A DNA stretch of 9,151 nt, taken from NCBI GenBank assembly GCA_900313265.1, contig OMRN01000179.1, positions 1 to 9,151 of the forward strand, given 5' to 3'. A program made the position numbers and the translations under genes. Positions 1 through 6,900 of the stretch are shown piece after piece; the stretch's first letter is position 1, and each line of letters starts with the position of its first letter. Origin of the DNA: an uncultured Lachnospiraceae bacterium (GTDB lineage: Bacteria > Bacillota > Clostridia > Lachnospirales > Lachnospiraceae). The notes beneath the pieces are model-generated. The model was not told where the DNA came from. It saw only the letters and a list, made by a program, of their open reading frames with translations, and searched no databases.

Positions 1-123
1 ACCGCTACGTGAGTCACGCAGCGAGAGCGTGCCCCAGCGTTGAATCATATTAAGTGGCTGCGTGCCAAAGACCCATTCGGTAAAGTATACTTTGCCGAAT
101 TTGGTGTCCCGACGCGAGCCACA
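1..123. other. Non-coding left edge with several dyads
   Basis: No convincing gene is visible here. Three dyads can be read directly: CGTGA-G-TCACG at 8-18, CACGC/GCGTG arms at 15-19 and 27-31, and a much larger imperfect inverted repeat at 54-122, listed separately. On the minus strand an ATG at 48-46 opens a 16-codon frame that runs off the window edge, but no Shine-Dalgarno motif precedes it. The frame that follows the polymerase stop codon also stays open for 41 codons to the edge, which can easily happen by chance. The segment could be a spacer, the end of a repeated element, or the start of the next gene's leader. I do not recognise it as a known insertion sequence or RNA. Confidence 0.5.
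54..122 (-). repeat. 69-nt imperfect inverted repeat, possible 3' hairpin of the polysaccharide operon
   Basis: The centre (75-100) is a 26-bp palindrome with a single mismatched pair, arms ATTCGG-x-AAAG around TATA, and the T81/G94 position would be a G-U wobble in one RNA strand. The outer arms GTGGCT (54-59) and AGCCAC (117-122) pair exactly, and GCGT (60-63) pairs with ACGC (112-115) across a one-base bulge. An internal loop of about 11 nt per side separates inner and outer stems, and CCAA (65-68) could pair with TTGG (101-104) inside it. In the minus-strand transcript the hairpin starts one nucleotide after the polymerase stop codon and is followed by UUAAUAU, which is only a weak U-tract. 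It may end or stabilise the mRNA. A recombination or protein-binding site, or a small mobile repeat, is also possible. Confidence 0.55.
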
Positions 124-1212
124 TTAGTGTGTGATCCAGCTCCAGTACGGTACGGTATGGGTGGATACGTCGCGGCAGGTATGCAGGAAGAACAGATAGT
201 ATCCGCAGCCTGCGACGAACAGAAGCACCGTTAAGACCGTCCGCAGCCTCTTCCCCGGAATCTTCAGCAAAATCCCCGGAATCAGAAAAATCTGATATAC
301 GTTTAAAAAATACCCGATTCTCGAAATCACCGGCATAAACGAACAACAGCAGTAAACGATGAGCGCCAGCAGGTTAAGCTGGAAATAAAACCGGTTCTTT
401 TCATCGTCTTTAATCGCCGTTTTATAAAAAACCAGGCCGAAAATGAGCACCGCCGCGCAGCGCGCAATCTGAATGAGGCTGGTGCCGCCCACATCATAAA
501 CCGAATTCTCGTAATACGGATAAAACAGAAAAATGATTCTTCTGTAAAATCCCGGGAACAAAAGCATGCTTCCCGCCATCACTCCGAGAACGGGATAAAC
601 CCATACCTTCCAGCGAAGTTTCGCAAGCGGATAGACCACGAGGCAGAATAAAACCGCCATATGAAACGTGGATGCCAGAAGCAAAAGCAGCACGAACTTC
701 TCATATTCCTTCGTGAAAAGGAAATATACGGAAAACATCGCCACGGCCAGTACCAGATAGTAGCGAACCGAATTAAAGCCGGATAAGTAAATTCCGAAAA
801 CCATATATAAGAAAAACGAATATCCGAAATGCTCGCTCAGCACGTAGAGTGACTTTAAGGAGAAAAATACGGTCATTGCCGCAATCAGTCCGAAAATAAT
901 GATATAGTTTTCTTTTCCGAAGAGAAAATGGCAGATCCGTACAAATGTATTAAACCCGAACTCTGTGGATACGTAGCGGTTCTGTGCAATCAGCGAAAAA
1001 ATGGAAGTATACTCCCAGTAATCGTTTCCGATGGCAATACGGCAGGCGGAAACCATTACGAGAAATATAAAAATCCCGAGAAGGATTCCGGCGTTCTTAA
1101 ATTTCCCCAGCGTCAGAAGCTTCTCACCTTTTTCGGAAACAATATTCTTTTTGGATTCCACCAGCATGGCAAGTGCGATTGTGCCTGCTGCCAGTATCAG
1201 GTAGATGAGCAT
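124..1212 (-). CDS. EpsG-family polytopic membrane protein, candidate exopolysaccharide polymerase (Wzy-like)
   Basis: This 362-aa protein is hydrophobic almost throughout, with about ten predicted membrane segments and a short basic loop near residues 20-40. Its layout matches the EpsG family, whose members are thought to polymerise lipid-linked repeat units on the outer face of the membrane. Visible family-like features are GNDYWEY at 62-68 in the first outer loop, TEFGFN at 83-88, a segment with N147 and R150 (GFNSVRYY), and STFHMAV at 181-187 with H184. The end HTVPYWSWITH resembles the PY-containing tails of such proteins, so the C-terminus looks natural. The ATG overlaps the end of the upstream glycosyltransferase by 16 nt, and AGGAA lies directly against it, so initiation probably depends on coupling. 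Polymerases of this class diverge strongly, so the linkage formed cannot be predicted. An O-acetyltransferase or flippase is less likely from the motif pattern. Confidence 0.75.
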   Translation of the reverse strand: MLIYLILAAGTIALAMLVESKKNIVSEKGEKLLTLGKFKNAGILLGIFIFLVMVSACRIAIGNDYWEYTSIFSLIAQNRYVSTEFGFNTFVRICHFLFGKENYIIIFGLIAAMTVFFSLKSLYVLSEHFGYSFFLYMVFGIYLSGFNSVRYYLVLAVAMFSVYFLFTKEYEKFVLLLLLASTFHMAVLFCLVVYPLAKLRWKVWVYPVLGVMAGSMLLFPGFYRRIIFLFYPYYENSVYDVGGTSLIQIARCAAVLIFGLVFYKTAIKDDEKNRFYFQLNLLALIVYCCCSFMPVISRIGYFLNVYQIFLIPGILLKIPGKRLRTVLTVLLFVAGCGYYLFFLHTCRDVSTHTVPYWSWITH

Positions 1213-1997
1213 TTCCTAAGCTTTTTCCCTTCTTTGATGCCTTCCCGGATTTTCTTCCAGGCCGTCTTTTTTCCAACTCCGGATGTATCGATGTTCTTTT
1301 TTAAGAAAACAAAACGAAACGCCCAGATCAGTGCGGTATTCGGATACAGGAACGCAAAAAGCACTCCCCTGTCGAAAAAGAATTTTTCCGTAAATCCCTT
1401 AAACCAGGTGGATTCGTTTTCCTTTTCCTCCCCAATCACATCCGTTACGGAGTAAAGAATCAGTCCGTTTCTCAAACAGTCCGTAAGAAAGAGAGAATCC
1501 TCCCCGTTCGAATATTTCGCGCCTCCGCCGAAAAGCAGGGAAAAACGCACACCGCTTTTAATCAGGGATTCTCTTTTTGCCGCAATACTGTATGCCGGAT
1601 ATCTTCCGACTCCGGTTTTTCCGAGTTTTTTATCTTCGGTATTCCAGTAAGTTCTGCGATTTTCGCTTACGCGGACATTGAATAAAAGTACGTCCGCGTC
1701 AGGGTGCCTTGCAAAGGCTTCTTCCACTTTTGAAACATATCCGGAATCATAAACAATATCATCATCCGAGAAAAGAACCGTCTCCTCCGTGGCATTTTCA
1801 ATGCAGGTATTCCGGCTTAATCCGACACCTCTTTCCTTCATTGAAATGACTTTTACGCTCTGCCCCAGGACAATAATCTCTTCGGTTTTCTCCTCGTCAC
1901 ACTGGTTCACCAAAACCGCGGGGCATTCCATGTTCATTTGTCCGGTCAGTTCCGCAGGATTCTTATTCAGTGCGGAAATCAGCAGTTGTAAACCCAC
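1197..1997 (-). CDS. Family 2 (GT-A) glycosyltransferase with STWF motif
   Basis: This 266-aa cytoplasmic enzyme probably adds one sugar to the undecaprenyl-linked repeat unit. The GT-A hallmarks are ERGVGLSRN at 55-63, the metal/nucleotide-binding acidic cluster SDDD at 77-80, FGGGAKY at 156-162, and GEDSLFL at 165-171, where E166/D167 fit the catalytic-base position. STWFKGF at 196-202 followed by EKFFFDRG is typical of a capsule-locus subgroup. The N-terminus (GLQLLISALNKNP, then a VLVNQCDEE strand) belongs to this subgroup, which lacks the usual VSVIIPTYN opening, so the protein is not truncated. The C-terminus is strongly basic and probably rests on the membrane. It starts at GTG: a GGAGGA sits 6 nt upstream, and the frame meets a stop a few codons earlier. 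Donor and acceptor sugars cannot be read from sequence. Confidence 0.85.
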   Translation of the reverse strand: MGLQLLISALNKNPAELTGQMNMECPAVLVNQCDEEKTEEIIVLGQSVKVISMKERGVGLSRNTCIENATEETVLFSDDDIVYDSGYVSKVEEAFARHPDADVLLFNVRVSENRRTYWNTEDKKLGKTGVGRYPAYSIAAKRESLIKSGVRFSLLFGGGAKYSNGEDSLFLTDCLRNGLILYSVTDVIGEEKENESTWFKGFTEKFFFDRGVLFAFLYPNTALIWAFRFVFLKKNIDTSGVGKKTAWKKIREGIKEGKKLRKCSST

Positions 1998-2003
1998 CGC
2001 ATC

Positions 2004-2009
2004 TCCTCC
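2004..2009 (-). promoter_or_regulatory. Shine-Dalgarno site fixing a GTG start
   Basis: A perfect GGAGGA lies in the 21-nt gap after the Wzz-type gene, 6 nt before the GTG at 1997. A TGATG formed by the Wzz stop codon offers an ATG at 2019, but that frame closes after 18 codons. The site therefore supports the GTG as the true start of the glycosyltransferase. Confidence 0.75.
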
Positions 2010-2018
2010 GTAAAATCA

Positions 2019-3071
2019 TCATTCATGCCGTCCCAGATAGCGAAGCATCCATTTTCCGGACGTGTCATAAAGGATTATTCCGAGCACGGGAACCTGATGA
2101 AGTTTTAAATATTCCAGTGCACGGTTTAAAAGCTTTCCGTTTTTCGCTCCCGACCGGATGAACAATAAAGCGCCGTCCGCTTCTTTGCATTCCCCGATGG
2201 CATCGGCATTCTGATTCAGTCCGTCCACGGCAAAAAGTTCCGCATCTTCAGGCAGAAGTGGGGAAATCAGCTCCAGCCTTTTTTCGGAAACGGCCTTCCC
2301 GCAGCCTTTTTCTTCGGATATGTCCGTAACCGCAATCCTGCTTTTTCCCGCCAGTACTTCTTTTAAATTATTTTTCCCGGCCGCTTTGTCCCAGTCGGAT
2401 AAAAGTTCCCCTTCCTTCGAAATACAAAGAAGGGTATATATTCCGAAACGGGAAAGAGTCTGTTCCGGAAGATAAACGGAATCGTCATATACAAATTTCA
2501 GGAAAACAAACAAAAGTGCTAAGACAAATCCGACAATCACACCGACACAGGCCATTCGGGCAAACCGGTTTTCAAAGGTAACCGCTTTGGCTTCCTTTGC
2601 GGAATTAAATACCTGTATTTCTTTTAAGTCTACCATTTTATCCGCCATGGCAATAACGGCATTTTCATATGCCCTTGCAATGGCAACGCTTTTTTCGGGT
2701 TCTTTTGTAGTAGCCTTAATGATGACATAGCGCACATCGCTTTCGGGTTTGACGGAAATGGAGGATAACAGTTCATCCCTGGAAATTTCAAACGGAAGTT
2801 CCGCCATGACCGAATCCACACAGATATCCGATTCGGCAAGCGACTGCCAGGTATAGTCATTGATATAGACATCTTCTAACCGGACTTCATCCGCATAGGT
2901 TAAATAAAGTCCCGACTGTGCCACATAATCCTTCCCCGGCGAAAAAACGAAATTTGTTAAAAGATATCCGCATCCGAAAAGTGCGGCTCCGAGTAGCAGA
3001 CCGAACACAAGGGTATGGACATTCTTCCACAGTGTGAGGAAAAATAATTTTAAGTTCAAAGGTTCGCTCAT
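2019..3071 (-). CDS. Wzz-type polysaccharide chain-length protein with degenerate BY-kinase-like cytoplasmic tail
   Basis: This 350-aa inner-membrane protein has the polysaccharide co-polymerase layout. Membrane segments at about 17-40 and 171-193 flank an extracytoplasmic domain that ends with a typical Wzz stretch (VRYVIIKATTKEPEKSVAIA, residues 113-132). After the second segment comes the usual juxtamembrane pattern DDSVYLPEQTLSRFGI (196-211). Firmicute CpsC-type proteins normally stop about here, but this one continues for some 140 residues. The extension has a beta strand SRIAVTDI (244-251), a glycine/lysine stretch EEKGCGKAVSEK (253-264) where a P-loop would sit, and ADGALLFIRSG (298-308) followed by PVLGIILYD (328-336). 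These match the order of elements in BY-kinases, but there is no GKS/T Walker A, no DxD Walker A' and no tyrosine cluster. I infer an inactive kinase-like module that may still regulate assembly. The ATG shares ATGA with the upstream stop, and AGGAGG sits 7 nt before it, inside the upstream gene's Glu-rich tail. Confidence 0.8.
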   Translation of the reverse strand: MSEPLNLKLFFLTLWKNVHTLVFGLLLGAALFGCGYLLTNFVFSPGKDYVAQSGLYLTYADEVRLEDVYINDYTWQSLAESDICVDSVMAELPFEISRDELLSSISVKPESDVRYVIIKATTKEPEKSVAIARAYENAVIAMADKMVDLKEIQVFNSAKEAKAVTFENRFARMACVGVIVGFVLALLFVFLKFVYDDSVYLPEQTLSRFGIYTLLCISKEGELLSDWDKAAGKNNLKEVLAGKSRIAVTDISEEKGCGKAVSEKRLELISPLLPEDAELFAVDGLNQNADAIGECKEADGALLFIRSGAKNGKLLNRALEYLKLHQVPVLGIILYDTSGKWMLRYLGRHE

Positions 3072-4450
3072 TGTTCTTCCTCCTCGGCCGCCTCTTTTAA
3101 CGCCGTAATCTGGCCTGCTGCCACTCCTTCCGTGGAATCCGGCATGAATAATACTTTCAGTGTTAACAGCATCAGCCGCAAGTCCATCCAGGTTGTATAA
3201 TTCTCAATGTAGAATAAATCCAGTTTCAGTTTGTCATACGGGGTAGTATTGTATTTCCCGTAAACCTGCGCATAACCGGCAAGTCCGGCTTTCACCTTTG
3301 TTCTGAACTCAAACTCCGGCATCTCTTTAATGTACTGTTCGATAATCTCCGGTCTTTCCGGTCTCGGACCGATAAAGGACATATCCCCGGCGATAATGTT
3401 AAAAAGCTGCGGAAGTTCATCAATCCGGACCTTTCTGATAAAACGGCCGAACGGAGTAATTCTGGGATCTCCTTTCGATGCCAGTCTTGCTTTACCGTCT
3501 TTTTCCGCATCCACACGCATGGACCGGAATTTAATGATTTTGAACACTTTCCCGTCCCGGGTCACGCGGTTTTGTTTATAAAAGACCGGCCCGAAATCGG
3601 AAAGTTTGATAATAATCGCCGAAATAAGCATAATCGGGGATGCGAGAATAACCAGAATCAGCGCACAGATTAAATCAATGGCACGCTTGATGAATCTCTG
3701 CTCGAAACTTAACGGATTCTCCCTGGTTAACAGAATCGGCGTATCGAAGAAATGCAGAACGTCCGCACCCTGCACGATAACATCCGAAATCTTCGGCATC
3801 ATATATACGCGAATGGATTTGCTGTAACAGAATTTAAGTAAATCGTTTCTGGATTTCTGCGGAATATCCCATAAAACGACTCCTTCATAGCGTTTTTCGA
3901 TTTCCTCTTCGACCGCTTCTTCCCCTTCGGAAATGTTCATGATTTTAGAGATGATAAAACGGTCTTTTCTGGAAGAGAATTTTTCCACAATGGCATCCAC
4001 CGGACGCTCCCCGCAGATCATCAGAAGATTTCTCGGTGCAAAAATCGAACGATAGACAAAATTGGCAAAGAAAGACCAGGCAAGCGCCAGAAGAAGTTCC
4101 GCCGCCGTAAGTGCCAGCAGATATTTCGGCTTTGCCAGTCCCGCATTCATAAGTGAAAGCTGGGCATAGGTAATTAAGTTGGTGGCCAGAATGGAAAATG
4201 CCTGGGAAAGGAATATTTCCAGACTTCGAAGATATCCGACTTTACCGGCACCGTACGCTAAGAAGAACGCCAGTAAAATCACGGCGTAGATGGTGATAAC
4301 AAGCGCATCACCTTTCTGCCAGAACTGTACCTGTACCTGTGCTTTATATTTCCAGAACCACAAAAATGCATAGCCCCCGACATCGAGCAGAAATTCCACT
4401 GCTACCATCTGAAAGACCAGTATACGTTTTATGGCATCGTTTTTGCCCAT
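3068..4450 (-). CDS. Polyprenyl-phosphate sugar-1-phosphate transferase (initiating transferase)
   Basis: This 460-aa membrane enzyme should transfer a sugar-1-phosphate from a nucleotide sugar to undecaprenyl phosphate, the first step of repeat-unit synthesis. The N-terminal half has about four membrane helices (residues 10-32, 49-66, 80-100 and 110-133). A nucleotide-binding-like region follows (138-235). The catalytic domain starts with the re-entrant/membrane helix at about 255-283. Signature motifs are KFRSM (307-311), RITPFGRFIRK (330-340), RIDELPQL (342-349, where D344-E345 corresponds to the PglC catalytic dyad), SFIGPRPERPE (358-368) and KAGLAGYAQVYG (387-398). The length is normal for the WbaP/CpsE-like class. 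The C-terminal tail is Glu-rich (EEEEQ) and its DNA supplies the Shine-Dalgarno for the next gene. GGGAG sits 8 nt before the ATG, and the gene is first in the unit behind the promoter at 4519-4547. Glucose or galactose phosphate is the likely cargo, but the sequence does not settle this. Confidence 0.93.
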   Translation of the reverse strand: MGKNDAIKRILVFQMVAVEFLLDVGGYAFLWFWKYKAQVQVQFWQKGDALVITIYAVILLAFFLAYGAGKVGYLRSLEIFLSQAFSILATNLITYAQLSLMNAGLAKPKYLLALTAAELLLALAWSFFANFVYRSIFAPRNLLMICGERPVDAIVEKFSSRKDRFIISKIMNISEGEEAVEEEIEKRYEGVVLWDIPQKSRNDLLKFCYSKSIRVYMMPKISDVIVQGADVLHFFDTPILLTRENPLSFEQRFIKRAIDLICALILVILASPIMLISAIIIKLSDFGPVFYKQNRVTRDGKVFKIIKFRSMRVDAEKDGKARLASKGDPRITPFGRFIRKVRIDELPQLFNIIAGDMSFIGPRPERPEIIEQYIKEMPEFEFRTKVKAGLAGYAQVYGKYNTTPYDKLKLDLFYIENYTTWMDLRLMLLTLKVLFMPDSTEGVAAGQITALKEAAEEEEQ

Positions 4451-4473
4451 AAAAAATTCTCCCGCAGGTTCCT

Positions 4474-4518
4474 AAAATGATTTCCGGTGCCTCATTACAA
4501 CAAGGCATAGGTCATTTT
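4474..4518 (-). repeat. Inverted repeat spanning the start of the leader
   Basis: TAAAATGA just after the -10 box is matched by TCATTTTA 30 nt downstream, with arms at 4512-4519 and 4473-4480. Between them GCCTT (4502-4506) can pair with GAGGC (4489-4493). The outer left arm overlaps the -10 end and the expected transcription start, so only the inner 5-bp stem would certainly be in the RNA. It could be an operator or weak leader structure, or chance. There is no U-run after it, so it is not a terminator. Confidence 0.25.
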
Positions 4519-4547
4519 ATTATACCACAGAAGAATGTTTCACGCAA
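4519..4547 (-). promoter_or_regulatory. Sigma-A-type promoter with extended -10 for the polysaccharide unit
   Basis: Read on the minus strand, a consensus TATAAT (4524-4519) is preceded by TGG, giving an extended -10 (TGnTATAAT). A TTGCGT (4547-4542) lies 17 nt upstream as a weak -35. The expected start is near 4512, leaving a leader of about 60 nt before the initiating-transferase ATG. The -35 box falls within 25 nt of the upstream glycosyltransferase stop codon and no terminator separates them, so read-through from the upstream genes could add to expression. Confidence 0.75.
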
Positions 4548-4564
4548 TTAACATAACACACTTG

Positions 4565-5317
4565 TCAAATCCGCCGGAAAACAGCACGGACCGCCCAGTT
4601 TACAAAGTACCAGGCACTCTTTACAATACTCAGTTTTTCGAATTTCCGGTACAGATTCCATATGCGGCGAAGTGCCTCGATTTTGTTCGAGGAAAGCGAT
4701 TTGCCGGGTCTCCGGTATAAAACCAGATTTTCATCCAGTCCGTAGGCAATGATTCCGCTTCGTAAAACCTGCCACCAGAGTGCCGTATCCTCACTTTTAA
4801 TCTCCGGCATCCGAAGATTTTCTTTCGGAATAAGTACGGTATCAAACATCACCGTGGAGGTAAAAATCGTGGTATTCTTCATCGCCTGTTTATGATTTAA
4901 GGTGTGCGGAACACGTACGATTTTCCCAAGCGGCTTTCCGTTTTCGTCCGCAAACTCGTATCCGGTGAATACAAACGCCGCATTATGCTTTTTTAAAAAC
5001 TTCAGTTCTTTTTTCAGTTTTTCGCTCTTCCAGATATCGTCCGCATCCAGAAAGGCGATATATCTTCCCTCCGAGTAACGAAGTCCCTCGTTCCTCGCCC
5101 GTGCGGCAGAAGCTCCTTTGGTAAAATGAAAGACGCGGATTCTTTTATCCCACTTCATGATTTCTTCCAGTTTATCATTGGTTTTATCCGTGGATCCGTT
5201 CTCGACAAGAAGCAGTTCCCAGTCGGGATAAGTCTGGGAAAGCACCGACGAAACCGTCTCTTCTATGTATTTTTCCGCATTATGCACGGGTACGATAATG
5301 CTGATTTTTTCATTCAT
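4565..5317 (-). CDS. TuaG-like family 2 glycosyltransferase
   Basis: This 250-aa GT-A enzyme probably adds a sugar to a lipid-linked glycan at the cytoplasmic membrane face. It has the classic opening ISIIVPVHNAEKYI (5-18), then SQTYPDWELLLVENGSTD (27-44), the DxD site LDADD (90-94) and SEDTALWW (175-182), with D177 in the catalytic-base region. The C-terminal block GLDENLVLYRRPGKSLSSNK (193-212) and the IWNLYRKFEKLS stretch match TuaG-type transferases of teichuronic acid and capsule loci. The C-terminus is basic and amphipathic, suited to membrane association. I chose the ATG that forms TGATG with the upstream stop, with AAGGAAG 8 nt before it. A GTG one codon earlier is also possible. It is the last gene of the upstream unit and lies just before the promoter of the polysaccharide unit. 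Confidence 0.88.
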   Translation of the reverse strand: MNEKISIIVPVHNAEKYIEETVSSVLSQTYPDWELLLVENGSTDKTNDKLEEIMKWDKRIRVFHFTKGASAARARNEGLRYSEGRYIAFLDADDIWKSEKLKKELKFLKKHNAAFVFTGYEFADENGKPLGKIVRVPHTLNHKQAMKNTTIFTSTVMFDTVLIPKENLRMPEIKSEDTALWWQVLRSGIIAYGLDENLVLYRRPGKSLSSNKIEALRRIWNLYRKFEKLSIVKSAWYFVNWAVRAVFRRI

Positions 5318-6900
5318 CACAGACTCTTCCTTTTGTAAACGATATATTCGTCATCCTCATAGATGACACGGAATTCCTCTTCGATAACCTCTCCCCACTC
5401 GCTCATGATATCCTCACGGGACTTTACAAGATAGGCATCTCCCACCTCTTCCGGTTCCTTTTTTGAGAAGAACAGATATCCGGGTTCATTGGAAAAAACA
5501 CCGTCCGTCAGTACATAATTCTGGGCAAGTCCAACCGGAACGGCACAGATTGCTTTCGGCTCCATCGTGTACATAAGCACGGTATTATCCCATAAGGATT
5601 TTTCGGTATCCACCTCCAGGGCCTCATCCAGTTTTTCCGAGCATGCTTTCCACTCGTTTTTTACTTTGGATGCCTCATAGTGGTGCTCCGTAAAATACTG
5701 AATCTGCGGTTTCATCAAAAATACTCCCGCCAGGGAAACGAGTAAAAGAAGCCTTACAATGTACTCTCTTTTGGACATGGCAGCCAGATAAAGCGAAAAA
5801 ATGATGACAATGGCGGTTCCCCGGTAAAAAGTATCCGGAACAATCGTATAAAGTGTTAAATACATCAGATAATACAGGCTGACCGAATGGGCAATCATAC
5901 GTCCGAGATATAAGTCTTCCTTCCTCTCCGGATTTTTGTTTCCCCGAAGGACAAAGAAGATTCCGATTCCGATTAATAAAAGTGCCAGAATAACACTGTA
6001 CGGATACAGCGGATATACCATGATATAATTTTTCAGCCCGATCACACCCGCAAGTCCTTCTTTTACCATTCCGAACAGACTTTTTAAAGCCAACGTGAAA
6101 TCCCTTGCGGAGATGGCCGCAAGCAGGCTTTCCGTTTTACCGATATTGTAATTGCTTGAAATCAGATGCAGGAAATAGTAACTTCCCCCGGCCACAACCG
6201 CCGTTACGGGAAGGGATGCGAGAAAACGCACATACCATTTTTTATCTTTTAAAAGACCGCACACATAGAGCGGAACGGCAAAAGCAAAAAACGTATATAC
6301 CTGAACGGCATAAATCACAAACAGCGGAATGAGCACATATTTTAAAATCGGCGTTCCCTTTTTCCGGTAAAGATTAAACATCATTCCGGCCAAAACCACC
6401 GCGATGGCATACCGGTAAATCTCCGACATGGTTGTTGTCAGATACAGAATCACCGGAACCGATAATAGTTCAAACCCCGCCAGATTTATGCACTCTTCCC
6501 GGTCCGGATCGACGAGAAGAACAAAGATGATATTGGCAAGAACGATAAAAAACAGATTGACGAAAAAAACAAAAGACTGTCCTGCCGGAAAAAACCGGGC
6601 AATGACAGCATAGGGGATTAAAATCGCCGGACTCCAGGCAGGTCCCGAACCGAGAATGGCATGATTTGCATCAAAGCCCCAGTATCCCGGCGGCGAAGAA
6701 AATTTCGAATAGGTTTCAATCAGCTTTAAATAGACAGCCTCATCATTCCAGACAATTCCGGGAAACGGGTCGGATGCGCGGAAAACCACATTGATAAATG
6801 CCATGATTCCGACAATAATAAGCGGCATCAGGATTACGACTGCAATCCAGATTCCGCCCGGTTTTCCCTTTTTATCTTTCCCAAGTCCCAGTATTTTCAT
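5317..6900 (-). CDS. Polytopic membrane protein, putative GT-C-fold glycosyltransferase
   Basis: This 527-aa protein has a short basic N-terminus, about eleven predicted membrane segments (the first at residues 17-39) and a soluble tail of some 125 residues from about 400. The first outer loop carries WNDEAVY (51-57), with D53-E54 placed like the acidic DE motif of GT-C enzymes such as ArnT/PMT-type transferases, which use polyprenyl-phosphate sugars outside the membrane. The extracytoplasmic-type tail ends in YEDDEYIVYKRKSL, a pattern common in such proteins. It could glycosylate the polymer, teichoic-type chains or a protein; the substrate is unknown. The chosen ATG shares one base with the upstream stop (TGATG). 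An in-frame TTG 21 nt earlier is possible, but neither start has a clear Shine-Dalgarno, so coupling is likely. The next gene starts in the same TGATG arrangement. The GT-C call is inferred from layout and one motif. Confidence 0.6.
   Translation of the reverse strand: MKILGLGKDKKGKPGGIWIAVVILMPLIIVGIMAFINVVFRASDPFPGIVWNDEAVYLKLIETYSKFSSPPGYWGFDANHAILGSGPAWSPAILIPYAVIARFFPAGQSFVFFVNLFFIVLANIIFVLLVDPDREECINLAGFELLSVPVILYLTTTMSEIYRYAIAVVLAGMMFNLYRKKGTPILKYVLIPLFVIYAVQVYTFFAFAVPLYVCGLLKDKKWYVRFLASLPVTAVVAGGSYYFLHLISSNYNIGKTESLLAAISARDFTLALKSLFGMVKEGLAGVIGLKNYIMVYPLYPYSVILALLLIGIGIFFVLRGNKNPERKEDLYLGRMIAHSVSLYYLMYLTLYTIVPDTFYRGTAIVIIFSLYLAAMSKREYIVRLLLLVSLAGVFLMKPQIQYFTEHHYEASKVKNEWKACSEKLDEALEVDTEKSLWDNTVLMYTMEPKAICAVPVGLAQNYVLTDGVFSNEPGYLFFSKKEPEEVGDAYLVKSREDIMSEWGEVIEEEFRVIYEDDEYIVYKRKSL

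Noticed and set aside
54..122. Integron attC site
   Set aside because: The imperfect palindrome is suggestive in shape, but the conserved RYYYAAC and GTTRRRY core boxes are absent and no integrase or cassette genes are seen.
40..346. Open frames on both strands at the left edge (plus 40-234, minus 50-346)
   Set aside because: Both overlap the convincing C-terminus of the EpsG-like protein. Similar peptides on the two strands around FGKVYF arise simply from the palindrome.
928..1455. 175-codon open frame on the plus strand
   Set aside because: It lies antisense to the polymerase and glycosyltransferase genes, both of which have clear family motifs. Its translation has no recognisable domain.
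1197..1997. Truncated glycosyltransferase lacking the usual N-terminal strand
   Set aside because: The subgroup with the STWF motif normally starts with an LQLLISALN-like segment, so the protein appears complete.
1963..2019. ATG overlapping the Wzz stop (TGATG) as start of the next gene
   Set aside because: That frame stops after 18 codons. The GTG at 1997 has a perfect GGAGGA at the right spacing and leads into the full glycosyltransferase.
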